From positions 6,910,207 through 6,974,206 of the forward strand of contig NC_092353.1 in NCBI RefSeq assembly GCF_963676685.1: a DNA stretch of 64,000 nucleotides, in the 5' to 3' direction. Of the stretch, positions 11,558-24,592 are shown piece after piece. The translations under genes and the position numbers were made by a program. The number at the start of each line of letters is the position of its first letter. The first letter of the stretch is position 1. Under the pieces are notes generated by a model. That model saw only the letters and a list, made by a program, of their open reading frames with translations. It did not search any database and was not told where the DNA came from. The stretch comes from Mytilus edulis (taxonomy: Eukaryota > Mollusca > Bivalvia > Mytilida > Mytilidae).

Positions 11558-13787
11558 ATATTTAGGGAAGAGGAAATACTCTTCAAGCTTGAAAGAAATA
11601 GTTTCATTCTAATGTTTTTCTTAAAGTTTGGTTTATGTTCTTTCTTTCCTTTTGTGAATCTATTATTCACAAGTGTCAAAAGTGCAAATATTATGATGCG
11701 TGTGTTGTACTTGTACACATAGATTTATAAGTATAGTTAAAAGTTATACACTGTGTAACTTTTACTATTGTGTTACGATACATGTAGTTCATTTAGTTAA
11801 CGATTTTTATTTAAACCAAAAGAAATGATCATTTTTGTCGGAAAAAGATGGTGTGTATTTGTCGGTTTTCAAATTATTTTTTTATGTTGTGTAAAACATT
11901 GTTTATACGAGATCTACACGAAAAAATGGGAAATTATTATTTTTCGGTTATCGTTCAAGATTTGTTCGTTAATATTGTGGATTTATAAATAATTTGTGGA
12001 TGTATCAATATATTTTTGAGTGCATACATCCCTTAGATTTTGTAACGTATAAATACCATAGGGATGTATATAAAAATTGGAGAAAAAACATACTATAAGC
12101 GGCCTAAAATTACATAACTATTGTACTAATGTCAAGAGTGCTAAATCTGAATTGTGATTGTATTTTATGTTAAAAATTCTTTATATGGATGGTAGTAACT
12201 TCCCATCGTATTGAATTCTTGTTATATATTTTTATTATACAAAAAATAGTAAATGTTTCGCTAAAACCAGTACAAATGCACTGAATCTATATTTTACCTT
12301 TCTTGTCGGCTATGTAATGAGTCGCTTTTTCAAAATTGATTTGTACCTCCACTCTCGTCGTAAAATTTAAAAAAAAAAAAAGACATGATTCGTGTTGAAA
12401 AAACGCATCCTTTTGTGAGGTAAACATTACATAGCTCTTCTTCAAAACTGATGTCGATTTTTTGCAATAAGGTATGATAAAATAAGATATCATATTAGTA
12501 TGAAATACAAACAATTCTGTAAGAAGACGTATAGGAAATCCGGAAAGTTCCAACGAAAAAGACTATAACTTTTTTGGGCGTATTTTAAAAACAAACATTC
12601 AGTGATTTGTATTTCGTAAAATTCTTTTAATTCATACAAAACCCTTTACGTAATGAATTTTCTTTTCACAAATGTGTATTAATAACTTGAATATTATATT
12701 ACATATTACCTAATGTTCTGCTTACTATGCTCAAATATTATATCATCTTAAATTATTCATCTACATTTTGAATACAATAATTATATTAAAGTCTTTTTAT
12801 CTTTATTTGTTTTTTATTTACCGTATCTAAATGGGTATTTATCAGATAGGACAGTAAAAGTAACAAAAATGAACTTCTTTTCAATTTGTGCATTTTCTTA
12901 TTGAAAATTGGAACACATTCCTGGTTCTTCATAACTTCGAAACGTACTTCCATACATTCAACATTATTTACTTGACGTGCAACTTTTTTTTAAATATTGA
13001 CACGTAATCGTATTCAACAAAACCAACTAAACGAACTCTGACAAAACTATGAGTTATTCCATGTGATCTTGTAGAGTCAGCACATAGATCACATACTGTT
13101 CTGCAACGACTTTATTCCCAAGTTCTCATCGCTATTTATTTTTAATATCCAAGTTATTCTAAGTGCCAAAAAAAGATAAGTTAAGATAATTAAAAATTCG
13201 TCTGAAATCAATTACTTGAAAAAGAAGTAGACAAAAATTTGGAAACTAAAAGATACCAATAACAGATTTTATGAACCAAATCCCTATTTCGAAAACAAGT
13301 CCCTTATTGGTCATGCAAAATTCAAACAAAGAAATGTACATGCAATTTTTAATACGATGTTTACGACGGATGATTCAAATTGATTGATTGATTGATTGAT
13401 TGATTGTTGGTTGCTTAACGTCCAGTGACAATTGATTGATATAAGGAAAACAACATATCAGCATATAATAGTGAGGAGATATGATATGATAGCCAATAAT
13501 ATTACTATCTATCAGAGACGTTAGGACGAGGATGTAAATAACTTTGTAGTACAGCCATAATACGACCTGCAACAATGAGCAAAATCTATACTATGTAGTA
13601 ATCTATAAGAGAACATTAAAAGACCAAATATTAAATCAACCAAAGGAATATTCACTAACAGGATTTTATCTTATAAAACAACAAATAAATACTTCACAAA
13701 ATGATTCACAAAATTAAAAAAAATACTCATCATAATGTTTTTCAAATATTTTACGTTTGTAAATGTTTTTAAAGCAATTTCTTTCCT
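11558..13787. other. Intergenic, nothing recognised
   Basis: AT-rich spacer downstream of the first FEM1-like gene. It holds a (TTGA)n run at 13378-13404. The open frame at 12287-12553 on the minus strand has no recognisable motif. No continuation exon of the FEM1-like gene could be found here. Confidence 0.5.
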
Positions 13788-16700
13788 CTAGTTTTCAACC
13801 TTTGCAGTAGACAGGTCAGAAAATTTAATGCTATTTCTTAGTGGATCGTAACCTTCATCGTTCCGGGTGTTAGTATTAGCTCCACAGACCAACAGTATAT
13901 CTACCACATAAACTGATGGAAATTTCATCAGAGAAACATTTCCTACTTTGGTTATATTGGGATCTACTGCTAAGTGTAATAATGTCTGATTATTTAATCC
14001 CCTGGGATCCAGTTGAATCAAGAACGCAACTTGTTCTATAAAGTCTACACGCTCACTCACACTACCACCAATAAACTGGAAAAGTCGAATTAAATGTAGT
14101 GTTAGCTTCATTAGGCACTGCAAATTTCCTTGTTCAATAATGCTTAATCGGCGTATGGTGAGAACACTTTTGCTCCCCTCAATCTGACGGACAATCATCT
14201 TGAAGACATCTAAAACATCGATCATCTTCACCTGAAATAATGAAAAGGCTATCAATAAAAACATAAAAATAAAAAGTTACACTTTTTAATGATTTTCAGC
14301 TAGTTTTATTGTTGTATATTGTGGATTCATTTTTTTTAGTGAATATCAATTTTCGTGGATTGAAGAACACTTGCATTTTCGCTTATATTTGATTTCGTGG
14401 TTTGCCAACCTCTGCATGAAAAGCCTATCATAAATCCTTTGTAATCAGTTGAACATTTAAATTCGTGGTTACCCTGTATTAACGAAACCCACGAAAATTG
14501 GTATTCAACGAATAATAACGAATCCACAGTAGATACACAACCTAATCAAGTCATGAAATATGTTGAAATTCACAAACATGTTTGACAGAGCCACGTTCTT
14601 TGTATGCTTCCCAGAGAAGAACCGGTTTTACAGTTTTCCCTGTTGGTATAAACTTTGTTTGTTTTTTCCTTTCATTTATTTTTGTAGGCATCAATCTGTT
14701 TGTTAGTTATGTTTTGTGTTTGATTCACATATTGTATATTCAAAAGAGAGGCAGAAGAAACCAAAAGTCTATTCAGACTCATAAGTCGAAAGTCAACTGC
14801 CAACTAGCAAATATCTAAAATTAAAACTAAAACTAAAACACAACAAAAGTCCACAAAAGACATCAAATAAACCTTAAGAATATGAAACACTAACTCTACC
14901 AAATTAGGGATGATCACCAGTGATCGTGAAAGGTAACTAGATTCAGCTTCACATGTGGCACTTGCTATGATGCAGATGTAAACGCAAACTTGATGATTAG
15001 TTCGGTCACATACAAGAAAAAAAGCACTGGATTCTGGACTATAATTATAACATATCCGTCGTCGAACAGATATTCGATTAGGTCAAACAATTCGTGATAG
15101 TGTCCGAAAATTCTTGAAGCAGCGACTTCAACTAATCTACTGTGAGTACTTGGTTTAAAGTAAATTAACAAAAAATACCGAACTCCGAGGTAAATTCATT
15201 TTAGAAAGTCTCTAACCAAATGGCAAAATCAAACGCTCAAACACATCAAACGAATGGATAACAACTGTCATATTCCTGACTATTTGGAACATACATTTTC
15301 TTATGTAAAAAAGGATATGTTAAACCTGGTTTAATAGCTAGCTAAATGACAGACGCATAAAATTCCATTATATTGTCAACGATGTGTGTAAAAAACAGCT
15401 TAGTTTACGGTATACGTTTTTTTCATTGTCCATATCCTGGAGTGAAAGGCACATTATCACATTAGTCAAAATATTTTGAAAACAGTGCTTTAACTGAAGC
15501 AAGTACATTTGTTTTTTCGGGGCCTTTTAAAGCTGAATATTTGGTATGGTCTTACTAATTGTCAAAGGTCGTACGGTAACCTTTAGTTGTTTATTTCTGT
15601 GTCCTTTAGTATCTTTTGGAGAGTTGTCTCATTGGTAATCTTTCCACATATTCCTATATTTACTTTTCAATTGAAGCAATTAATGTATTGGTTTATATTT
15701 CTCAATTTGTATTAATTCATCAAGATTACCCGTTCTTTCGTATTCTTGTTTCCCCATTGGATCTCCATTTCACAAATCATATCAACTAAACGTATTACAC
15801 TTTGGATTGTTTCACCATTTAAAGGATCATCTTGTTTGAATCTTAGTGTGTACGCGTATTTCCATAGTTTCAGACATTGCTGGTAACAACCATTATCTAG
15901 ATACATAGCACCACGAAAAATTATCTTTCCTATTGTGACAGGATGGTTTTCACCATAAATCCGGGAATATTTCAGTAGTGCTTGTATGTAAAAGTCATTT
16001 GGATCAGTCAGTTGACGTAAAGTTTCTACTGACATAATTTCAACTGCACAATTCAAGTAAGATACCGGTGCCACGCTCCTTCCAGTGTTGGTAATAGTAT
16101 TTATCAATTCAAAACGCAGCTTTAATGCTGTTTCCCACATCAAAACACAACGTGTGACGTCATCGTCTACCAAAGAACAACCTATCAAATCAAATGCATC
16201 GCATTTTTCTTCGACTGGAAACTCATAAGTATCTAGAAAGTATTTTATTACAGTTGAACTGCCTATAAACGCAGCGATTTTAAGGGGCGTTTCTTCATAG
16301 TTTGTTTTGGCGGTAATTGATCCTCCATTTCGACATAATAACTTGACGGTTTCTAATTTATGAGAGTATGCAGCATGATGTAAAGCGGTATATCCATCCA
16401 CACTTGAAGCATTAACACATGCCCCTTTAGAAATAAGATATGCACACAGTTCCGTGTTAGCTACGGCTGCCATTAAACACGAATATCCTTTTTCTGTAAT
16501 ATTCCTGATATTTGCACCATGTTCCACGAGATATTCTACCATAGGCATATTTAGCGACCCACATGCTGATATTAATGGTGTCGACTTCACACTGGTCAGT
16601 CCATTAACGTCTGCTCCATGTTCAGTCAAAAGTTTGATTATATCAAGCCCATTCTCAAGACCTGTCGCACACCATAAAGACGGAGCTTCAATTCCATTAT

Positions 16701-16968
16701 CCCAGGTGGGTAATTTAAATAACCCTTTTTGTTCAACGTCGGGGTCACACTCGTCCAACAAATATTTCATAATATCTGCGTTACCCTTTATACATGCATA
16801 ACATAATGCAGGCCTTCCATCGATTTTGAAAGTCACTATTGATTTCCGCTGACTTGTTGTCAACATACATAATGTACTGATAATTTTGTTAGATTTGTCT
16901 TCATCGATACATGTGTGTATAATCCTAGCAATCTTTTCAATTTCAGAATTACTCAGTTCAGCTGACAT
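13788..16968 (-). CDS. fem1-like: FEM1-like ankyrin-repeat protein, copy 1 (two exons, 560 aa)
   Basis: FEM1 proteins are substrate receptors of CUL2 ubiquitin ligases that read C-terminal degrons. Exon 1 is 16968-15730 (413 codons) and exon 2 is 14231-13788. The donor CGG/GTAATC and acceptor TTATTTCAG/GTG join in phase 0. About six ankyrin repeats span residues 50-255 (for example DGYTALHHAAYSHKLETVK). A FEM1-typical TPR-like stretch follows near 335-375 (HPVTIGKIIFRGAMYLDN, then CLKLWKYAYTLR). The C-terminal ankyrin pair is encoded by exon 2 (LIQLDPRG, LLHLAVDPN, DILLVCGANTNTRNDEG). The start is the first ATG and is identical in context to copy 2. The frame stops after KFSDLSTAKVEN, short of where human FEM1 proteins (about 620 aa) carry their C-terminal Elongin/CUL2-binding box. 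The family call is strong; ligase function is uncertain. Confidence 0.88.
14317..14531. mobile_element. Small palindromic MITE in intron of FEM1-like copy 1
   Basis: The left end TATTGTGGATTC and the right end GAATCCACAGTA are inverted repeats; pairing continues with ATTTTCGTGGATT against its complement near 14490. TA at both ends fits a mariner-type TA duplication. The corresponding place in copy 2's intron (near 25140) lacks the element, so it inserted after the gene duplication. Confidence 0.7.
15168..15400 (+). repeat. Dispersed repeat R1 in intron of FEM1-like copy 1
   Basis: Contains CCGAACTCCGAGGTAAATTC, then AACTGTCATATTCCTGAC and the later R1 segments. It lies antisense within the intron and has no coding content. 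Confidence 0.65.
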
Positions 16969-17290
16969 AGTTATTATATATCTATCTTAGAAACGGTAGT
17001 GAAAACAGCTGATGAACACTAAACTATATTTACATCCCTGTGTGTAAAGTACCTTTAAACCGTATCAACAATCATTAATCTAATTTTAATTTTACCATTG
17101 AAGATGATGAAAAGTGATTTTTAGAAACCATGCATCGAAAACATAATTCAATATATAAGACTACGTGTATATCCTTTGGAAATTTCCAGTTCCGTGTCAG
17201 TTGATCCATAGATATATAATTTAAATATATCTACCTGTTCTAGATATTTAAATAATTGACCTTGCTCGACGTTATACATGTCAAATAAAC
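16969..17290 (-). promoter_or_regulatory. Upstream region conserved between the two FEM1-like genes
   Basis: Read outward from the start codon, this stretch aligns with 27648-27960 nearly throughout (shared AACAGCTGATGAACAC, AGTTCCGTGTCAG, CCTGTTCTAGATATT and CGACGTTATA). It must include the 5' leader and probably the promoter. GGAAATTTCC at 17178-17187 resembles a Rel/NF-kB site, and copy 2 has GGAAATTTTC at the same place. The site reading is inference only. Confidence 0.45.
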
Positions 17291-18180
17291 GAAGATAAAA
17301 ATAGGTTTTAAAAGTTAAAACATTAACACTTTAATGATTTTTTTCATCTAAAACTAATATATATTTCGTCAACCAAACGACCATTGACCAAGTTCCATGA
17401 GAACTTTGTCATCCTCTGTTGGCAATAAAACTTCTGAATTTTGATGAAAACTGATGATAAAATACCGAATTGGCCTGCATGTTTTCAGAACGTTCGCTCA
17501 GAAATTTGTTTCTATTATTCTGATAGGATACTAAACATGCATGGTGGTCATTTCACAATATATACTTTCATCATGGTTAAATATCTCGCGAACTTATAGG
17601 GGAAAAAATGCATCAGAAATTAAAGTCACAGATAAAGATTAATTTTTATTTTCAATAAAGGATCCATTATGGGCAAACTAAGTATTTAACACATTTACAA
17701 TACAGAATATATAAAGGAAAAACAGCTCAAACATGGGATGAATGTGAGTCAACATAAATCATATAAACCATAATGTTCAGTGTTTGTTGTCTATTTTCCA
17801 GAAGCAGCATCATATATCCAGTTTGAAATAAGCTTTCATGAGTGAAATGCATCTCGAGGCTGGTGCATATTAAAAATTTTACAGTTATCTTGATATAGAA
17901 GCCACTAAGATAATTCGTACCTTAGGTTTATTTGGAAGCCTAACCGGCATGCACTTATTCAAAGATTTTCCACCTTGTAAATATCTAGACAGACGTTTTT
18001 CCTTGTTTCTATAAACTCTCTGAATGTTGATATTAATTTTCCTCGTTTATGAGATATATCTGGGAATAAAGAAGTCATAATATTCATAAAAATGGATAAC
18101 ATGATTATCTGAAGTATAATATTGCACAGTAGCATAGACCATCAACACAGACTCATCATTTAATAAAATTGGTACACATA
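17291..18180. other. Intergenic, nothing recognised
   Basis: AT-rich sequence upstream of FEM1-like copy 1 with no supported gene or repeat. Confidence 0.5.
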
Positions 18181-18184
18181 CACA

Positions 18185-18300
18185 CAAACAACAGCGAACA
18201 TCTGCTAGAGTTATAAGAAGATATGATTTGATTGCCAATGAGACAACTCTCCAAGAGAAAGCAAAGATGTTTACAACTATATCTCATTGTACGGCCTGAT
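18185..18300 (+). repeat. Dispersed repeat, family R2
   Basis: Contains ATTGCCAATGAGACAACTCT, then TGTACGGCC. The same phrases occur at 49935-50100 and 58395-58600, and inverted at 34570-34640 and 51650-51715. No coding capacity. Confidence 0.7.
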
Positions 18301-18399
18301 TAGTTAAAGGTATAGATAAGATAACACGCGTTTATCCAGATGATACTATAAATAAAAAACTAAATATCACTAAATTAAAATTTTAAATTAAAAACAAAA

Positions 18400-19065
18400 A
18401 GTATACGAACTTCAGATTAACATAACAAAGAAGTGTGTAAAGTTTTAAGCAGTAATCATAAATTGTTTTTGAGATACGGTGCGACATGTAAAAAAAAACC
18501 TCCCCCATTTTTACAAAATACTCAATAACTCAAAAACAAAATTTTGAATCATCACCAACAAGTTTACAGATCTTTAGCTTAATATAACAAAGAAGAGTGT
18601 TAAGTTTTAAGCAATAATCATAAATCTTTTTTGAGATACGGCGCAACATGTAAAAAACCCTCCCCTTTTTTACAAAATACTCAATAACTCAAAAATGAAA
18701 TTTTGAATCATCACCAATAAGTTTATAGATCTTAAGATTAAAATAACTAAGAAGTGTGTAAATTTTTAAGCAATAATCAAAAATCGTTTTTGAGATACGG
18801 TGCGAAATGTGAAAAACACCTGTTTTAGTTACAAAGTTTTAATCTTATTTTCACCAAAAAGTATACAGATCATTTAACCATCATAAGAAACAATTATATA
18901 AAGTTTCATGAAATTTGGATAAGTCGTTCTCAAGTTACGGTGCGACATGTTTACGCCAGAAAGACAGAGGGACAGACGGACAGAGAGACGGACAGACGGA
19001 CGCCGGACATTTGTATACAATATTACGTCCCGTCAAAATTTTTACGGGCGTATAAAAAGTGGACA
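18400..19065 (+). repeat. Dispersed repeat R5, internally tandem, ending in GACGGACA repeats
   Basis: Three to four imperfect copies of a roughly 180-base unit (TGAGATACGGTGCGACATGT, then CAATAACTCAAAAA and TTTTGAATCATCACCAA) are followed by a GACAGACGGAC-type run and a unique end (ATTACGTCCCGTCAAAATTT, then ACGGGCGTATAAAAA). The inverted counterpart is at 21750-22535. Together they would let this 4-kb stretch fold back on itself. Confidence 0.8.
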
Positions 19066-19104
19066 CCCGGAGCCTATCCATTGCCAGCAGTAGACACATC
19101 GACT

Positions 19105-19795
19105 GAAATCACTGCTCAGTAGTAGAGGACATGGAAATTCACTCATTGTCCAGCAGTAGAGGACACGGAAATTCACTCATTGTCCAGAAGTAGAGGACAC
19201 GGAAATTCACTCATTGTCCAGAAGTAGAGGACACAGAAATTCAGTCATTGTCCAGCAGTAGAGGACACGAAAATTCACTCATTGTCCAGCAGTTAAGGAC
19301 ACGGAAATTCACTCATTTTCCAGCAGTAGAGGACACGGATATTCGCTCATTGTCAAGCAGTAGAAGACACGGAAATTCACTAATTTTCCAGCAGTGGAGG
19401 ACACGGAAATTCGCTCAATGTCCAGCAGGAGAGGACACGGAAATTCGCTCATTGTCAAGCAGTAGAGGACACGGAAATTCACTAATTTTCCAGCAGTGGA
19501 AGACACGGAAATTCGCTCAATGTCCAGCAGGAGAGGACACGGCGATTCGCTCATTGTCCAGAAGAAGAGGACACGGAAATTTGCTCATTGTCTAGCAGTA
19601 GTAGAGGTCACAAAAATTCACTCATTGTCCAGTAGTAGTGGACACGGAAATTCACTCATTGTCCAGCAGGAGAGGACACGGAAATTCACTCATTGTCCAG
19701 CAGTAGAGGACATGGAAATTCACTCATTTTCAAGCAGTAGAGGACACAGAAATACACTCATTGTCCAACAGCAGTACACAGGATTACAACCATTG
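19105..19795 (+). repeat. 34-bp minisatellite, about 20 copies
   Basis: The unit is GGACACGGAAATTCACTCA followed by TTGTCCAGCAGTAGA, with substitutions such as CAGTGGAGG, CAGGAGAGG and TTTTCCAG. Since 34 is one more than a multiple of three, the frame rotates from unit to unit, which makes short open frames on both strands. There is no sign that they are genes. A related phrase (CCATTGTCCAGTGGACC) ends the array. Confidence 0.9.
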
Positions 19796-19844
19796 TCCAG
19801 TGGACCCCAGAGTAATTATCCCTTTTATTTACTTGTAGTTAATC

Positions 19845-19963
19845 TTTTGTTTCACTGTTAACGGATATTCATATGTGTATGTTCGATCCCCAACAGATAG
19901 GAAAGACGAGTATCTGCCTCTCTATCAATGGTAAGTTCACCGTATGTTGATAAGCAAAGTAAA
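19845..19963 (+). pseudogene. Leftover copy of the C1q gene's 5' region
   Basis: The stretch from TTTTGTTTCACTGTTAA through CAACAGATAG to ATCTGCC, CTATCAATGGTAAGT and GTTGATAAGC aligns with 29290-29410, just upstream of the collagen/C1q gene. The similarity continues weakly to about 20030 (CACAATTTGTT). No C1q coding exon follows within the next 4 kb. The best reading is that the segment duplication which doubled the FEM1-like gene also carried the first, non-coding exon region of the C1q gene. A shared dispersed repeat is the alternative. Confidence 0.55.
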
Positions 19964-21749
19964 AAAAAAACAGAAAATATTGCACAATTTGTTTCTTTTA
20001 TTTCTTAAATACATTGTTCAGTTTTTATCAAATAATATTGAAGATTCAAATATGACGACCTATTATCGTCAACCAGTAAAATCGCAATATATCTACCTTT
20101 AGCGCAAACCCAGTAATACACAAAAACGGCTGTTCCACGTAACGACCAACTTATTTATACTACTAGATATTCTCAATTATCGACATCAAAACCCCCAGTT
20201 TACGAAGGCCAAGATTCAGATGCAATATATTTATCTCTATTCTAATGCAAAATAAACAAAAAAGTTCATTTCAATTCATTTTTTATGGTAAAATTTCATA
20301 AAACGAAAATTCCGCGAAATGATGTTAAGTTGTCTTGGCATGGCAACGAAACAAGGTGACGTCACAAGTATGATTCCGTAAACAAAAAATCAAATGAAAA
20401 TACCGGGCGTTTTCAAGCTTCTTGTACGCCTCAGAACGAATAAAATTACATTGGAAGAAAATGTACAATTAAAAAATGTATAGGACTTTCACGGTTAAAA
20501 AAATTACCGAATTTGTCCTATTAGAATCGAAATAATTCATGGCAGCCGGGTAAAAGAATCGAATATAAATGTCCAACCCATGGTTAAATGAAAACAAATC
20601 TACGGCTGCCATGAATAATTTCTTAATCATTTTATTTCAAATATCTATTTTTTAATCAAACCTTATTCTGTCATTGCATAGAGAATTCTGTAATTTTCAA
20701 GCTAGTTTTTGTGCACAATTGAGAAAATAAGAACACAAAAGCTGTTGGTTTTTTTTTATGGCCGAACTCATTTATAAAAACAAAACAATGGTGGGGAACA
20801 GCGAAACAAAATTTTATTTAAAAAAGAAATCTAAATTTAGACTGGTGTTGAAAATTTTGCCCTTTATACCAGTCCTTACTACATGTAGTTCTACACATAA
20901 ACATAATTTAAGTTATTACAAAGATTATGTTCATCCTAAAACACTTTCCGTTTTCATTTTCCCCCATTTTTTGTAAAGAGCAGAAAAAAAGTAACATTGA
21001 TCATGTAAAGGACAAACATTTCAGGAAATCATGGTGATAAAGTTGCTAAGAATAATAAGTATAATGGCATGTGATTTCTACAACTTGTTATATCAGCTTT
21101 GATTTTATTTTCTCGTATACATGTATATACATAATAATTGATCTACAGTTCTACTAATCAACAAAATTGTGTGGATGTAACTTATAAGGAAACCTACATT
21201 TGCGCGAATTTGATTGTTTTTACAGTTATACGTTTGCGCAAATAAATTGTATTTCATTGGTGCGAATCTACTGGTAATTTTTAATCGGGTTTTCACTTAT
21301 AATACTAAATTTATGACTTTTTATTTGTGATAAGACTCTGTGTCATTGTAAGGATCTTTTGTGCTTACATTAGGAACATGCGTCAACATTCTAGGTGGTA
21401 TTACAGACTCACTTGTGAAGTAATTTTCAATTTAGTAGTAAGCAAGTGATTTGTAGCATTTTATTCACGTAGGCTTTTTACATTAGATTATCTACAAAGC
21501 TATCCTTAGAAAGAATTGACAATCACATGCTCTGGTCGTGTTTAAACAACTCTTCTATTATATTTTATTAAATTAGTTTCACCAATTATGCGTAATGAGT
21601 TTTGTCACAAAAACATGAAAAAAAGTAATGTTAAGCAAACGTAACGCGCTTTAATAATAGTTATTATAGAAAAGCTCATCGTATGGGCCTTGCCGATGAT
21701 GTAAATATATGCACTGACATTTCTCAAGTAAAGCAGTATTGTTACTTTT
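19964..21749. other. Intergenic, nothing recognised
   Basis: No supported gene. Around 20290-20620 the phrase ATTCATGGCAGCCG occurs and is inverted as CGGCTGCCATGAATAAT at about 20602, so a weak palindromic element may lie here. The short frame at 20758-20976 has no family signal. Confidence 0.45.
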
Positions 21750-22535
21750 TAATTATACGCCGGTCAAAATTTTGGCGAGACGTATTATGGTATACAAATG
21801 TCTGGCGTCCATCAGTCCGTCCGTCCGTTTGTCCGTCCGACTGTCCGTCTGTCCGGCGTAGGCATGTCGCACGGTAACTTGAAAACGACTTATGCAAATT
21901 TCATGAAACTTAATATGGTTGTTTCTTATGATGGTCAAACGATTTATATACTTTTTGGTGAAAATAAGATTAAAACTTGTAGAGTTACGGGACTTTGCAA
22001 CTAAAATAGGGGTGTTTTGTTTTCGTATGTCGCGCCGTATCTCAAAAACGATGTATGATTATGCTTTAAACTTTTCACACTTTTAAGTTATATTAATCTT
22101 AAGATCTGTATACTTATTGGTGATGATTAAAAAGATTATTTTTGAGTTATTGAATATTTTGTAAAAAGAGGGAGGGCTTTTACATGTCACGCTGTCTCTC
22201 AAAAACGATTTTTGATTATTGCTAAACAATTTACACACTTCTTTGTTATATTAATCTTAAGATCTGTATACTTTTTGGTTTTGATTCAAAATTTTATTTT
22301 AGAAATATTGAGTTTTTTGTTAGAAAAAAAAGGGGGGTCACATGTCGCGCCGTATCTCAAAAGCAATTTATGATTATTACTTAAAACTTTACAGTTCTTT
22401 GTTATATTAATCTGAAGATCTGTATACTTTTCTGTTTTGACTCAAAATTTTGTTTTAGAGTTATTGAGTTTTTTTTATGTCACGCTGTATCTCAGAAACC
22501 ATTGATGATTCTTTCATACAACTTACACACAAGAC
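21750..22535 (-). repeat. Dispersed repeat R5, inverted copy
   Basis: This is the reverse complement of 18400-19065: it opens with TATACGCCGGTCAAAATTTT, then a GTCCGTCCGT-type run (21820-21860), then repeated units with TGTCGCGCCGTATCTCAAAA. Divergence from the other copy is clear, so the two are old or separate insertions. Confidence 0.8.
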
Positions 22536-22879
22536 GACGGGCGTATCATGGCGCACTGGTTATTTTAAGAGTTTTTATCTGTTGGACTGTAGTTATTCAT
22601 AGGTTCAGGTTTATTCAGATGATCATTCACTTATTATCAATATTGATAAACATATGTCTCAATTTTGTCATGGTCGCTCAAAACTTTCCAAACATTCTAA
22701 GCGTGTTCCCAAAGGTGAATTATGAATTTTAAACTGGAAAAAATCAATTGGTTTAGTCGCGATAGATTATTAGAATAATCATTTGAGTCGAAGACTCCTA
22801 TATTTTTCGTTAGCGTTTGACACTTTGTTTTTCCCTGGTTCTTAAAAAGAAAGAAGACAAGAGTGCACACGCTGAAATG

Positions 22880-23790
22880 TCTCGCCTTCTTTACTAATCA
22901 TTGATGTTATGTTGATAGACCTAAATACAAAGCTTTATTACAACTGTCACATAAACTCAACATTAACAAAGAAAACGAAACATTGATCAAGAAACAATGA
23001 AAATCAGGTCAAGGTCAGATGAACCATACCAGGCAGACATGTACAGCTAACAATTCTTCAATACAACAAATACAGTTGACTTATTGCTTATAAATTAAGA
23101 AAAACAGACCAAAACACAAACACTTAACACTTAGCAATGGACCGGGTAAATGAGGTCAAGTTCAAATAAAAAGTGCGTAACAGACATATAGATCATAAAA
23201 TATTTCCATACACCATATATAGTTGACCTAATGCATAAAGTATTAGAAAAATAGACCAAAACTCAAAAACTTAACTTTGACCACTGAACCATGAAAATGA
23301 GGTCAAGGTCAGATGAGACCTGTCAGCTAGACATGTACACCTTGCAATCATTGCATACACCAAATATAGTAGAACTATTGCATATAGTATCTGAGATATG
23401 GAATTGACCACTAAAACTTAACCTTGTTCACTGATCCATGAAATGAGGTCGAGGTCAACTGAAAACTGTCTGACGGGCATGAGGACCTTGCAAGGTACGC
23501 ACATACCAAATATAGTTATCCAATTACTTATAATTAGAAAGAATTTAACATTACAAAAATCTTAACTTCTTTTCAAATAGTCACTGAACCATGAAAATGA
23601 GGTCAAGGACATTGGACATGTGACTGACGGAAAGTTCGTAACATGAGGCATCTATATACAAAGTATGAAGCATCCAGGTCTTCTACCTTTTAAAATATAA
23701 AGCTTTTAAGAAGTTAGCTAACGCCGCCGCCACCGCCGGATCACTATCCCTGTGTCGAGCTTTCTTTTGTTGCAGGCTCGACAAAAAAAC
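22880..23790 (+). repeat. Tandem dispersed repeat R6, about five units of about 165 bp
   Basis: Units share CATGAAAATGAGGTCAAGG, then AGACATGTACA, then CCAAATATAGTTGA and AAACTTAAC. The block starts with TGTCTCGCCTTCTTTAC and ends with GCCGCCGCCACCGCCGGA and TGTCGAGCTTTCTTTTG. These defined ends suggest a discrete mobile element with an internal tandem core. No coding capacity. Confidence 0.75.
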
Positions 23791-23915
23791 GAACTCCGAT
23801 GAAAATTCTAAACAGAAATTCCCTAAGCAAATGGCAAATTCAAAAGCTCAAACGCATCAAACGAATAAGTAACAACTGTCTTAATCCTGACATGGTACAG
23901 GCAGAACATTTACTT
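23790..23915 (+). repeat. Dispersed repeat R1, partial
   Basis: Begins AACTCCGATGAAAATTC directly after R6 and stops near TGACATGGTACAGG. Only the first half of the family is present. Confidence 0.6.
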
Positions 23916-24592
23916 AAGGTTAATTATGAATAAATTCCAGTGCAAAGTCAAGTTTGTCAGACTTTTCTGTGATTATATTTTAAATACAGCAAGTATCCCG
24001 ATGGATCCTATAGGTAATAAGAAGCAGTCCATTTATCTGTATGTCTCTTATTTTATGTGTCTGTTTGCATTTCAGGAGTAAGGATATTCTCGTTTGATAC
24101 GTTTGATAATATAAAAATATAATATAAGTCGGTCTGAACCTTTTGTAAATTACATATTTTTAGAACACTGTATATGTATTTATCAGCTGTTCCAGAAGTT
24201 CAATGAACGTATCATTTTGACTATGAATTATTCATTCGCACTTCCAAATGCTGAGAGAGAACTGACATCATAAATCAGTTGTACTTCTGTACTTTGGGGA
24301 TAGGAAAGACGTAGCAAGACGCAGAAATTACGATAAATGAGAAAAATCCATACTCAATAGAAAGCTATAAAAGGCTTCAACATATCAGAATGATAGCGAT
24401 TCAAATGAAAAGTAAGTGTCCTTTTCTTATACATGTTATATCAATTTACAAGATTGTGTCATATAAAATAACAACAAAAATAATAAACAAAACAAAACAA
24501 AACAAAACAAACTAAAAATTTAGAAAGTTTAGAAATCCTTTAATTGTTTTTCAAACGTTTGACTATAATTTTCTTCAACAGATGTTTTCCAT

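Noticed and set aside
16454-16801. Plus-strand frame of 115 codons (and its twin at 27133-27480)
   Set aside because: Both lie antisense within exon 1 of the FEM1-like genes and mirror the sense coding sequence.
19248-19861. Open frames of about 115-120 codons in the 34-bp minisatellite
   Set aside because: The frame rotates each unit and openness depends on scattered substitutions; no start context, splice site or family signal.
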